NCBI GenBank assembly: GCA_964606575.1
Contig: CAZSHA010000064.1
Location: 1-13,130, forward strand
From: RGIG4576 sp964606575
Lineage (GTDB): Bacteria > Bacteroidota > Bacteroidia > Bacteroidales > Muribaculaceae
Length of the DNA stretch: 13,130 bases
Direction: 5' to 3'
Below, one piece after another: positions 1 through 7,441 of this stretch; positions within the stretch are counted from its first letter, which is position 1, and each line of letters begins with the position of its first letter. The translations under genes were made by a program, and so were the position numbers. The notes under the pieces are model-generated. The model made no database searches and had not been told where the DNA came from. It saw only the letters and a program-made list of their open reading frames with translations.

Positions 1-908
1 TCCTTACAAACAACCGGTCGTCGTAATTTATCATTATTAGCTGAGTGATTATGGGTTGGCGGTGGATAAGGAGAATAATCTTCAGGAACGACTTCTTGTT
101 CTAAAATCTTTCTCGCCTTTTCATTCAAAGCTGATTTCCTTATTCCTATGAATATGACACGCTCTCTTGTTTCGGGGACTCCGTAATTCCCCGCATCTAG
201 CACTTTCGGGGTTAAAACGATATAGTCATTCCCGTCTGCCGATGCAAAATCTCTTTGTATAATATCTTTAACATCCCCCAAACTAACTAGTCCCTTCACA
301 TTTTCAGCAATAAATATTTTAGGCTTTACAATATCTATCACCTGCTTCATCCAATAATAAAGCCTTCCTCTCGTTTCTTCTGAAACCTGATCTGAATACA
401 CTTTTTTACCATCATGGGATTTATCAGAATTAAAGCCCTTACGTTTACCCGACACGCTAAAATCTTGGCAAGGGAATCCTCCCGTAACAATATCAACATC
501 ATCAGGAAATACTTTTTCACCCTCTCTATGCATCTTCACCAAATCCACTATGCTTGAGAAACGATAAGTATCTGAGTTCACCCCAAACCGCTCCATATAT
601 TTAAGCCATGTCTTTCTCGCCTCAGCTAAAATATCATTAGCAAAAACAGTCTTAAACTGATTCTTTTTCAACAGTACCCAATTACTATTTATATCTGCTT
701 CTTTCCAATCGCAACATTCTGCCAACGATTGCTTATGACAAATGAAACCACCTTCAAAACCAATATCCATACCGCCACAACCAGAAAATAAGGACAGCAT
801 TTTCAACTCATTCCCGTTTCTTTCTTCTGCACGATAGTATTGCGGAACTGGAGCATCACTCACTAAATCTGATACAGTTCGTAATTCTATTTCTCTATAA
901 TCTTTCAT
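1..908 (-). CDS. C5 cytosine-specific DNA methyltransferase, partial (3' end beyond window)
   Basis: Transfers a methyl group from S-adenosylmethionine to carbon 5 of cytosine in a specific DNA site. About 302 codons are visible, read through to base 1 without a stop. Family motifs appear in order: motif I LSLFSGCGGMDIGFE (residues 38-52, SAM binding), motif IV GGFPCQDFS with catalytic Cys147 (codon at 470-468), motif VI ENVKG (202-206) and motif VIII NYGVPETRERVIFIG (241-255). The target-recognition domain and motifs IX/X lie beyond the edge, so the recognised site cannot be inferred. The stretch between motifs I and IV (about 90 residues) is long. I chose the ATG at 908. An in-frame ATG at 932 would add eight residues, but it lies only a few bases from the predicted transcription start. 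It is divergent from mtaB. Whether it is solitary or paired with a restriction enzyme cannot be seen. The family is certain; the biological role is open. Confidence 0.93.
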   Translation of the reverse strand, partial: MKDYREIELRTVSDLVSDAPVPQYYRAEERNGNELKMLSLFSGCGGMDIGFEGGFICHKQSLAECCDWKEADINSNWVLLKKNQFKTVFANDILAEARKTWLKYMERFGVNSDTYRFSSIVDLVKMHREGEKVFPDDVDIVTGGFPCQDFSVSGKRKGFNSDKSHDGKKVYSDQVSEETRGRLYYWMKQVIDIVKPKIFIAENVKGLVSLGDVKDIIQRDFASADGNDYIVLTPKVLDAGNYGVPETRERVIFIGIRKSALNEKARKILEQEVVPEDYSPYPPPTHNHSANNDKLRRPVVCK

Positions 909-946
909 TCTACGCTCTTTTCCCAAAAACATATTTGGGTACAACG

Positions 947-977
947 CAAAATTAGTATTTTTTCTTCTATAAATCAA
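947..977 (-). promoter_or_regulatory. Bacteroidetes-type promoter for the DNA methyltransferase
   Basis: On the minus strand, TAATTTTG (954 to 947) matches the TAnnTTTG -7 box. TTG (977 to 975) lies 20 bases upstream, in the place of the -33 element. Transcription would begin near 940, leaving a leader of roughly 30 bases before the ATG at 908. Assigned from consensus only. Confidence 0.5.
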
Positions 978-1094
978 TCCTATTTAGAACCACTTCCAAC
1001 GAAGCTAGTTTCCACAACATCATTTTCACCCGCCGAAACCGATTATTTCCTTACAAAATTTCAATTCAGCACCTAATATATCTGAGAATTTCGG

Positions 1095-1102
1095 TAACTT
1101 TG
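1095..1102 (+). promoter_or_regulatory. -7 promoter box upstream of mtaB
   Basis: TAACTTTG matches the TAnnTTTG consensus, 35 bases before the mtaB start codon. I see no TTG or TTTG at the expected -33 position, so only half of the promoter is supported. It would drive the mtaB-acyltransferase-glycosyltransferase-surE run. Confidence 0.4.
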
Positions 1103-1136
1103 CAAATAGTAATTTAATCATTACACACTTATTTTT

Positions 1137-2480
1137 ATGATTGACAATTCCACTTTCAATAATTATACGGTTGAATTTCATACGCTTGGATGCAAACTTA
1201 ACTTTGCTGAAACCTCCACAATAGGGAAAATCCTAGCGGAACGCAGCATCAGACGTGTCCATATAGGGGAAACACCCGACATCTGTGTTGTGAACACATG
1301 CAGCGTTACCGAAGAAGCCGACAAGAAGTGCCGTCAACTCATACGCCGCCTTGTAAAAAAATATCCCGAAGCCCTAATGATTGTTACAGGTTGCTATGCA
1401 CAACTAAAAGGGCAGGAAATAGCCCGCATGGAGGGTGTTGACATTGTTTTAGGCAGCGAGCAGAAACTTGATGTGGCTCAATATTTAGACAAATGGCTAA
1501 AAGATCATGAGCCTACAGTAGAGATTACACCTACGAAAGATATCAGGAGATTCAGTCCATCTTGCTCACGGGGCGACCGCACCCGCTATTTCCTTAAGGT
1601 GCAAGACGGTTGCGACTACTATTGCAGTTACTGTACAATACCTAAAGCTAGAGGAAGAAGCCGCAGCGGAACGATAGAAAGCCTTGTAGTCCAAGCTCGT
1701 GAAGTCGCCGCAGAAGGTGGTCGTGAGATAGTAATAACTGGTGTAAACATTGGTGATTTCGGTAAAAACACTGGAGAAAAAATTATAGACCTATTCCGAG
1801 AACTAGACAAGGTGGAGGGCATTAGCCGCTATCGTATATCATCGCTAGAACCTGACCTGCTAACAGACGAGATTATCGAATTTGTGGCAAATTCCAGAGC
1901 ATTCATGCCACATTTCCACATACCGCTACAATCAGGTAGCGACCCTATATTAAAATTGATGCGTAGGCACTACGATTCTGCTCTCTTTGCAGAAAAGGTG
2001 AATAAGATAAAGGCTCTTATCCCCGATGCTTTTATAGGCGTAGACCTTATTGTAGGAGCTAGAGGCGAAAGCGAAGAACTGTTTAACACATCACGGTGCT
2101 TTGTGGAATCGTTGCCGATAACCCGATTGCACGTATTCCCTTATTCCGAACGTCCAGGAACTCTTGCGTTGACTATCGACGGTATTGTAGACCAGCACAC
2201 AAAAAGCGTTCGCGCAGGCATTATGATATCCGCATCCGAGAAGAAACTAAAAAATTTCACCGAGCAGTTTATAGGTCAAGTCCGACCAGTATTGTTTGAA
2301 CAACCCCAAGAGGGTCAGCCAATGCACGGCTTCACCGACAACTACATCAAAGTAATAACACCCCACAGAGCAGAATACATCAACCGCCTCGCAATGGTTA
2401 GGCTGGTCAAAATGAACGATGACTGTTCTGTTGTCGGCGAAATTGTTTCAGCACCCGATGAAATAAAATCCGAGTCATGA
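1137..2480 (+). CDS. mtaB: tRNA (N6-threonylcarbamoyladenosine(37)-C2)-methylthiotransferase MtaB
   Basis: Radical-SAM methylthiotransferase that adds a methylthio group to t6A37 of ANN-decoding tRNAs, giving ms2t6A, which steadies codon-anticodon pairing. The 447 residues have the usual family length and three-part build. The N-terminal domain has the three auxiliary-cluster cysteines Cys19 (TLGCKLN), Cys55 (NTCSVT) and Cys86 (TGCYAQ). The radical-SAM core carries Cys159, Cys163 and Cys166 in GCDYYCSYC, which bind the SAM-cleaving 4Fe-4S cluster. A TRAM-like RNA-binding tail lies at roughly 385-440. The GCKLN and NTCSVTxxAxxKCRQ signatures point to the MtaB subgroup rather than MiaB or RimO. 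The start codon is ATG with no clear Shine-Dalgarno sequence. Its TGA stop overlaps the ATG of the next gene, so translational coupling is likely. Confidence 0.93.
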   Translation: MIDNSTFNNYTVEFHTLGCKLNFAETSTIGKILAERSIRRVHIGETPDICVVNTCSVTEEADKKCRQLIRRLVKKYPEALMIVTGCYAQLKGQEIARMEGVDIVLGSEQKLDVAQYLDKWLKDHEPTVEITPTKDIRRFSPSCSRGDRTRYFLKVQDGCDYYCSYCTIPKARGRSRSGTIESLVVQAREVAAEGGREIVITGVNIGDFGKNTGEKIIDLFRELDKVEGISRYRISSLEPDLLTDEIIEFVANSRAFMPHFHIPLQSGSDPILKLMRRHYDSALFAEKVNKIKALIPDAFIGVDLIVGARGESEELFNTSRCFVESLPITRLHVFPYSERPGTLALTIDGIVDQHTKSVRAGIMISASEKKLKNFTEQFIGQVRPVLFEQPQEGQPMHGFTDNYIKVITPHRAEYINRLAMVRLVKMNDDCSVVGEIVSAPDEIKSES

Positions 2481-3394
2481 GAAAAACAGATAAAATATTA
2501 TACGCACCGTTATCGGCATTCTTACATGCCATAGCTTACCTGCCGTTCTGGGTATTATATGGTATTTCAGATATTTGCTTTATTTTTGCATACCACATAT
2601 TCCGCTATCGCCGTAGAGTCGTGGAGCAAAATATCAACGAGTCATTTCCCGACAAAAGCAAAACAGAAAGACGCAAGATTATAAGGATATTTTACCGACA
2701 CTTCACCGACACATTCGTTGAAACCATCAAGCTATTGCACGTATCTGATGATACTATGCGTAAACGCATAGTGTTCAAGAATATCGAGGAAGTGGATAAA
2801 AGCATCGAAAATGGGCGCTCCATTGTTATGTACGCCGCACATTATTGCAATTGGGAATGGCTATCTGCCATCACATTATGGTCTAAACACAGCACCGATA
2901 TAGTGCAATTCGGACAAATCTATAGACCTCTTAAAAATGAGTGGTTCGATAATTTCTTTTTAGATTTGCGCAGCCGATTCAACTCCTATTCCTATCCTAA
3001 GAACAGCGTTTTCCGCGAATTGCTGACGGCAAAACGCAACGGCAAGGTTACAGTCACGGGCTTCATTTCCGACCAGCACCCTAACCGCAACGACGAAGAC
3101 GATGTTATCACATTCCTCAATCATTACACCGCATTCATAACTGGCGGTGAAGTCATAGCAAAGAAAATGGACATGGATGTGATGTACTTCGATGTCCGCA
3201 AGATTAAAAGGGGGCATTACGTATGTACCATAAAAGTTATTACCCGAGAGCCTAAAGCTACGGAACAATACGAGATCACCAACACATACGCCCGTCTTCT
3301 TGAGAACGTGATAAACGAGCAACCTTCTGAATGGCTTTGGACACACAAGCGATGGAAGAACAAGGTTACACCTAAAACAGAATCACCAAAATGA
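2477..3394 (+). CDS. LpxL/HtrB-family lipid A (lysophospholipid) acyltransferase
   Basis: Inner-membrane acyltransferase of the LpxL/LpxM/HtrB family, which transfers an acyl chain to a hydroxyacyl group of lipid A or a related lipid. The 305 residues match the family's usual length. An N-terminal hydrophobic stretch (about 10-40) can anchor it in the membrane. The catalytic HX4E motif is visible as AAHYCNWEW (His122, Glu127). Further family signs are the N-terminal RYRRRVVEQNINESFP block (about 43-58), the 'SDQHPNR' segment (about 199-205) and the 'PSEWLWTHKRWK' ending. The gene starts within the mtaB stop (ATGA) and ends in the same kind of overlap with the glycosyltransferase gene. By family, the likely role is lipid A acylation. 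Another aminolipid or glycolipid acceptor is possible, because the glycosyltransferase neighbour hints at a glycosylated product. Confidence 0.87.
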   Translation: MRKTDKILYAPLSAFLHAIAYLPFWVLYGISDICFIFAYHIFRYRRRVVEQNINESFPDKSKTERRKIIRIFYRHFTDTFVETIKLLHVSDDTMRKRIVFKNIEEVDKSIENGRSIVMYAAHYCNWEWLSAITLWSKHSTDIVQFGQIYRPLKNEWFDNFFLDLRSRFNSYSYPKNSVFRELLTAKRNGKVTVTGFISDQHPNRNDEDDVITFLNHYTAFITGGEVIAKKMDMDVMYFDVRKIKRGHYVCTIKVITREPKATEQYEITNTYARLLENVINEQPSEWLWTHKRWKNKVTPKTESPK

Positions 3395-4389
3395 ATAAAC
3401 CCATAGCCGTAATTATACTTAACTGGAACGGAGCTAAGCTATTACAAGAGTTTCTCCCTAGCGTATGCGAGTACACCAATAGCCACATTGCCGATATTTT
3501 TGTTGCCGATAACGGAAGCACCGACAATTCTCTTGAGATTCTTAAACAAGAATTTTCTACAGTAAAAACTATCGTACTCGACAAGAACTATGGGTTTGCC
3601 GAGGGCTATAATAGGGCAATAAAAGCCGCTGGCTATAAATATACGGTACTATTAAATAGCGATGTGAAAGCAGCCCCAAACTGGTTAGAGCCGCTTTATG
3701 AATATTGCGAAGCACACAGCGAGGTAGCCGCATGCCAGCCTAAGATATTATCGTACAGCGAGCCAGAGAAATTTGAATACGCAGGAGCAGCTGGAGGCTT
3801 TATAGATAAGTTGGGCTATCCATATTGTCGAGGGAGAATATTCGGCAGCATCGAAGTCGACCACGGACAATACGACACAGCCCCGATTGACGTCATGTGG
3901 GCTACAGGAGCGGTGCTATTCGTAAGAACTGAAGTCTATTTGTCGGTTGGCGGACTTGACACAAAATTCTTTGCCCACATGGAAGAAATTGATTTGTGTT
4001 GGCGTATTCATCTTGCAGGGTACAAAATCAAAGCTATAACAAGTGCCAAGGTTTATCACCTTGGTGGCGGCAGCCTACCAGCATCTAACCCTCGTAAGAC
4101 CTACCTTAATTTCCGCAACAACCTATTGCTATTGCACAAGAATCTGCCACGCAAAGTTGGCAAACGCCTACTTTTCATACGAAGGCTTTACGATACTCTT
4201 GCATTCTTCATGTTTATCGCCAAACTGGATTTCAAGAATGCCAATGCCATAATAAAAGCCCATTTGGACTTTAAACAGATGCGTAAAGAATATAATATAC
4301 TACCCGATAAAAATATGCTAGGGCTTCTCCCTGGAAGTAAATGCAATATTATAATCGATTACTATTTAAAAGGACGTAAAACTTTTTAA
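3391..4389 (+). CDS. GT2 family glycosyltransferase
   Basis: Inverting GT-A fold glycosyltransferase, family 2, which moves a sugar from an NDP-sugar to an acceptor that cannot be named from sequence. The 332 residues show the usual order: nucleotide-binding start IAVIILNWNG (5-14), VADNGSTDNS (38-47), the metal-site region LLNSDV (87-92, with NSD in place of DxD), an acceptor/catalytic block WATGAVLF and EEIDLCWR (198-205, Asp201 as probable base), and VYHLGGGS (221-228). This resembles the rhamnosyltransferase-like GT2 branch. A basic, partly hydrophobic C-terminal stretch (about 255-280) may sit on the membrane. The ATGA overlap with the acyltransferase gene suggests that both are made together, perhaps on one envelope lipid. 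Substrate and acceptor are inference. Confidence 0.85.
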   Translation: MNKPIAVIILNWNGAKLLQEFLPSVCEYTNSHIADIFVADNGSTDNSLEILKQEFSTVKTIVLDKNYGFAEGYNRAIKAAGYKYTVLLNSDVKAAPNWLEPLYEYCEAHSEVAACQPKILSYSEPEKFEYAGAAGGFIDKLGYPYCRGRIFGSIEVDHGQYDTAPIDVMWATGAVLFVRTEVYLSVGGLDTKFFAHMEEIDLCWRIHLAGYKIKAITSAKVYHLGGGSLPASNPRKTYLNFRNNLLLLHKNLPRKVGKRLLFIRRLYDTLAFFMFIAKLDFKNANAIIKAHLDFKQMRKEYNILPDKNMLGLLPGSKCNIIIDYYLKGRKTF

Positions 4390-4404
4390 CACCACAATAA
4401 GATT

Positions 4405-5169
4405 ATGAACAATACCTGCCCACTGATTCTCATAAGCAACGATGACAGCTATAAAGCTCCTGGCATAAAATTATTGACAGAAATTGCCCGTAACTACGGA
4501 GATGTATTTGTCGTAGCCCCAGAAACTCCCCAATCAGGAAAATCATCAGCTATCACGATGGAACAACCGCTTCGTGCAAGACTAATACACCAAGATGAAG
4601 GGCTCACCGTATTCGCAGTGAACGGTACGCCAGTTGATTGTATTAAATTAGCTCTAAACGAGCTTGTTCCACGTTTGCCTGACTATATCCTATCGGGCAT
4701 GAACCACGGCTACAACTCTGGCAATTGCACTATCTACTCTGGAACTATGGGTGCGGTGTTTGAAGGCAGCTTCTACGGCATCCCAAGCATGGGATTCTCA
4801 TACGGTTCACACGACCAGAGCCTAGACCTAACGCAATGCGAGCCTTTCATTAGGCAAGGCATTGAGATTCTTATCAATCATAAATTCGAGAAAGGCGTTT
4901 GCTTCAATTTGAATATACCGCATTGCGAAAAAATCCTTGGATTGAAAGCCGCAGTCAACGCTAGAGGACAATGGGTCCACGAATACGAAAAACGTATCGA
5001 CCCGCATGGTCGTCCATACTATTGGACAACTGGAACGTACGCTCCAGCCGAACCTGACAACCTGATGAACGATGTATACCTGCTTGAACAAGGTTATGCC
5101 ACTATAGCTCCTTGCACAGCCGACCAAACCTATCATCCTGCCATAAACGCATTGAACAATATACTATAA
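4405..5169 (+). CDS. surE: 5'/3'-nucleotidase SurE
   Basis: Metal-dependent survival-protein phosphatase that removes phosphate from nucleoside 5'- and 3'-monophosphates, acting in the cytosol. The 254 residues are typical. Metal-site residues are recognisable: Asp13 and Asp14 in ISNDDS, Ser44 in PETPQSGKSS, and Asn100 in SGMNHGYN. The conserved VNGTPVDCIKLAL (72-84) and YSGTMGAVFEGSFYGIPS blocks are also present. The usual NDDG is NDDS here, a small change beside the metal ligands. It follows the glycosyltransferase by 15 bases on the same strand and probably ends this operon. No strong terminator is visible after it. Confidence 0.93.
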   Translation: MNNTCPLILISNDDSYKAPGIKLLTEIARNYGDVFVVAPETPQSGKSSAITMEQPLRARLIHQDEGLTVFAVNGTPVDCIKLALNELVPRLPDYILSGMNHGYNSGNCTIYSGTMGAVFEGSFYGIPSMGFSYGSHDQSLDLTQCEPFIRQGIEILINHKFEKGVCFNLNIPHCEKILGLKAAVNARGQWVHEYEKRIDPHGRPYYWTTGTYAPAEPDNLMNDVYLLEQGYATIAPCTADQTYHPAINALNNIL

Positions 5170-5237
5170 CTCCATAAAAGAAGCCTTTTGGCACTATTTT
5201 TTAGCGTTTATATCATAAAAATTAAATATAATAATAT

Positions 5238-5245
5238 TAAATTTG
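5238..5245 (+). promoter_or_regulatory. -7 promoter box upstream of the ABC importer operon
   Basis: TAAATTTG matches TAnnTTTG, 26 bases before the start codon of the binding-protein gene, in an AT-rich spacer. No clear -33 element is visible. The surE-to-importer spacer is only about 100 bases and holds no cobalamin riboswitch that I can recognise. Confidence 0.45.
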
Positions 5246-5271
5246 CGTTAGAGAAATTAGGAAATTAATCC

Positions 5272-6414
5272 ATGAGGTACTTTTTATATTGTTGCATATA
5301 TTGCACATTGATGCTTATCTCATGTAAAAGCACCGATAAGCAGGCAATCTCTTCTAACAACACAAACACACTGCATGCTGAAGGGATTGCAATCACTCCA
5401 CACGACAACTATACCGTAGTGGAGATAAAAGACCCATGGAAAAAAGAGCAAATACTTCAACGGTATGCTTTGATTCCTCGTTCATCTGAAATTCCGAAAG
5501 GACTTCCTGAAAAAACGGCAATAATACGCACACCAGTAAAGCGTGCCCTTGTATATTCCAGTGTTCATGCCAACGCTATAAAGGAACTCGGCGAAGTATC
5601 AAGTATTGTAGGCGTGTGCGACCCTCAATATTTCACCATACCTGAAATTAGGGAAGGTCTTGAATCTGGTCAGATTATAAACGCAGGCTCAAGTATGTCG
5701 CCAGTTACCGAAAAGATAATAGCGCTTTCACCTGAAATAATAATACTTTCGCCATATCAGAACTCCACTTATGGCGAGCTTACGTCATTAGGGATTCCAA
5801 TCATCGAATGTGCTGATTACATGGAAACATCGCCATTGGGCAGAGCCGAATGGATAAAACTTTTCGGTATGCTATACCATAAAGGACAAGAAGCCGATAG
5901 CATCTATAATGATGTAACCGAAAAATACACCAGCCTTAAAGCACTCACATCCGACCTTGAACAAAAGCCTAAGATTCTATCAGAGAATATAATCAACGGA
6001 ACTTGGTATGTTCCAGGCGGAAACAGTTATATGGCGCATCTTTTCGCCGATGCTGGAGGCTCATACGCATGGGATGACGTAAACACATCCGGCTCAATAC
6101 CGCTAGACATGCCTCGTGTCCTAGAAAAGGCTCACGATGCCGACGTATGGTTGATAAAAAGTTTCGATCCCGACTTCTCTTATGCTAAGCTAAAATCACA
6201 GAACTCCCTTAATGCTGAATTTAAGGCGTTTAAGCAACATAATATTTTCTATTGCGACACAGAACGCACAACATTATTCCAAGATTTCCCATTTCACCCC
6301 GAAGTCTTGCTAAAAGAATATATTGCCATATTCCATCCGCAACTTTTAGGGGAGTATACCTTAAAATATTTTAAGCCGTTAAAGAACAATGAGCAACAAC
6401 ACACACAACCTTAG
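5272..6414 (+). CDS. ABC importer substrate-binding lipoprotein, BtuF/FecB-like
   Basis: Periplasmic class III binding protein that captures a corrinoid, heme or ferric siderophore and hands it to the permease encoded next. The 380 residues begin with a short hydrophobic signal and a lipobox LISC, so Cys18 would be lipidated. The signal is unusually cysteine-rich (Cys7, Cys8, Cys11). The two-lobed binding fold spans about 85-345, with family landmarks 'ALVYSSVHANAIKELG', 'VGVCDPQYF', 'ALSPEIIILSPY', 'PLGRAEWIKLFG' and a long connecting helix around 200-225. Its last 26 bases overlap the permease gene. In Bacteroidetes such proteins are annotated as either cobalamin or iron-chelate binders. 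Nothing in the sequence decides between them, so no gene symbol is given. Confidence 0.85.
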   Translation: MRYFLYCCIYCTLMLISCKSTDKQAISSNNTNTLHAEGIAITPHDNYTVVEIKDPWKKEQILQRYALIPRSSEIPKGLPEKTAIIRTPVKRALVYSSVHANAIKELGEVSSIVGVCDPQYFTIPEIREGLESGQIINAGSSMSPVTEKIIALSPEIIILSPYQNSTYGELTSLGIPIIECADYMETSPLGRAEWIKLFGMLYHKGQEADSIYNDVTEKYTSLKALTSDLEQKPKILSENIINGTWYVPGGNSYMAHLFADAGGSYAWDDVNTSGSIPLDMPRVLEKAHDADVWLIKSFDPDFSYAKLKSQNSLNAEFKAFKQHNIFYCDTERTTLFQDFPFHPEVLLKEYIAIFHPQLLGEYTLKYFKPLKNNEQQHTQP

Positions 6415-7438
6415 ATTTATCATCGCCATTTCAGTTCTTGTCGTATTGGCGACATTCCTATCATTAGGCAACTTGTTGATAGGTTCGGTGCATGTGCCTA
6501 CCGAAGAGATTATTAGTATGCTCACGGGCAACGGTTCTTCTAACGAGATATGGGAAATCATTATATTTCAGTCACGAATCCCCACGATTGTGACAGCCAT
6601 ATTGGCTGGTGCGGCATTAGCCGTTTGCGGACTCCTACTGCAAACCGTATTCAACAACCCGCTTGCCGACCCATCAATTCTAGGAGTTTCCACTGGTGCC
6701 AGCTTCGGAGTGGCGATAGTGATGCTGCTTGGAGGCGGAGCGTTAGGTATGGCTTTTGATTCCGTTGTTTCAGGATATATAGGCACTCTTGCAGGTGCTT
6801 TTGCTGGAGCTTTGGCGGTGCTAGCAATGCTCATTTCGCTATCCTCTTTCGTAAAAAGCGCTACAATGCTACTCATAATAGGTATAATGGTAAGTTACTT
6901 GACTTCAAGTGCAATCTCATTACTAAACTTCTTCGCCACCGAAGAAGGTGTACATGCGTTTGTTATATGGGGTATGGGGAATTTCTCTAGCGTGACGCTC
7001 GACCAATTGCCGTCATTCTCCATTTTGATTATTATTTCCATGTGTTTTGCATTACTCATGGTGAAACCTCTAAACGCACTCCTACTAGGCGTCAAGTATG
7101 CCGAAAACCTAGGTATAAACATTCGCAACACCAGAAATTACTTATTACTAATCACGGGACTACTTACAGCCGTTATCACAGCTTACTGCGGTCCCATTAG
7201 CTTCTTAGGGCTAGTTGTTCCGCACATAGCGCGCATGGCGTTAAACACGTCCAACCACAATACATTGTTACCAGTAACAATGCTCACAGGCTCTGTTATC
7301 GCTTTACTTTGCTCATTGATAAGCGTACTTCCGTCATCTATCGGAGTGATTCCTATTAATGCAATAACACCTATCATAGGCGTGCCTATTATAATCTATA
7401 TAATACTTAACCGCCGAAAGCTGCAATATTTCAACTAA
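6389..7438 (+). CDS. FecCD/BtuC-family ABC importer permease
   Basis: Integral inner-membrane subunit that forms the translocation path of a cobalamin/ferric-chelate type II ABC importer; two copies would pair with two ATPase subunits. The 349 residues are strongly hydrophobic, with about nine to ten membrane spans. Family signatures are clear: RIPTIVTAILAGAALAVCG (63-81), LLLQTVFNNPLADPSILG (82-99) and CGPISFLGLVVPHIAR (267-282), the last containing the coupling region. The start lies 26 bases inside the binding-protein gene, and the ATPase gene begins three bases after its stop. This spacing indicates one transcript and probably coupled translation. Confidence 0.92.
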   Translation: MSNNTHNLRFIIAISVLVVLATFLSLGNLLIGSVHVPTEEIISMLTGNGSSNEIWEIIIFQSRIPTIVTAILAGAALAVCGLLLQTVFNNPLADPSILGVSTGASFGVAIVMLLGGGALGMAFDSVVSGYIGTLAGAFAGALAVLAMLISLSSFVKSATMLLIIGIMVSYLTSSAISLLNFFATEEGVHAFVIWGMGNFSSVTLDQLPSFSILIIISMCFALLMVKPLNALLLGVKYAENLGINIRNTRNYLLLITGLLTAVITAYCGPISFLGLVVPHIARMALNTSNHNTLLPVTMLTGSVIALLCSLISVLPSSIGVIPINAITPIIGVPIIIYIILNRRKLQYFN

Positions 7439-7441
7439 CCA

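Noticed and set aside
930..932. Upstream in-frame ATG for the methyltransferase
   Set aside because: Would leave only a few bases between the predicted transcription start and the start codon; the ATG at 908 is favoured, though not proven.
2960..3346. 128-residue open frame on the minus strand within the acyltransferase gene
   Set aside because: Antisense shadow of a conserved gene, with no recognisable domain or promoter.
5175..5206. Possible terminator after surE (GCC TTTT GGC followed by a T-run)
   Set aside because: The stem has only three strong pairs, with weak A-T flanks; too weak to call.
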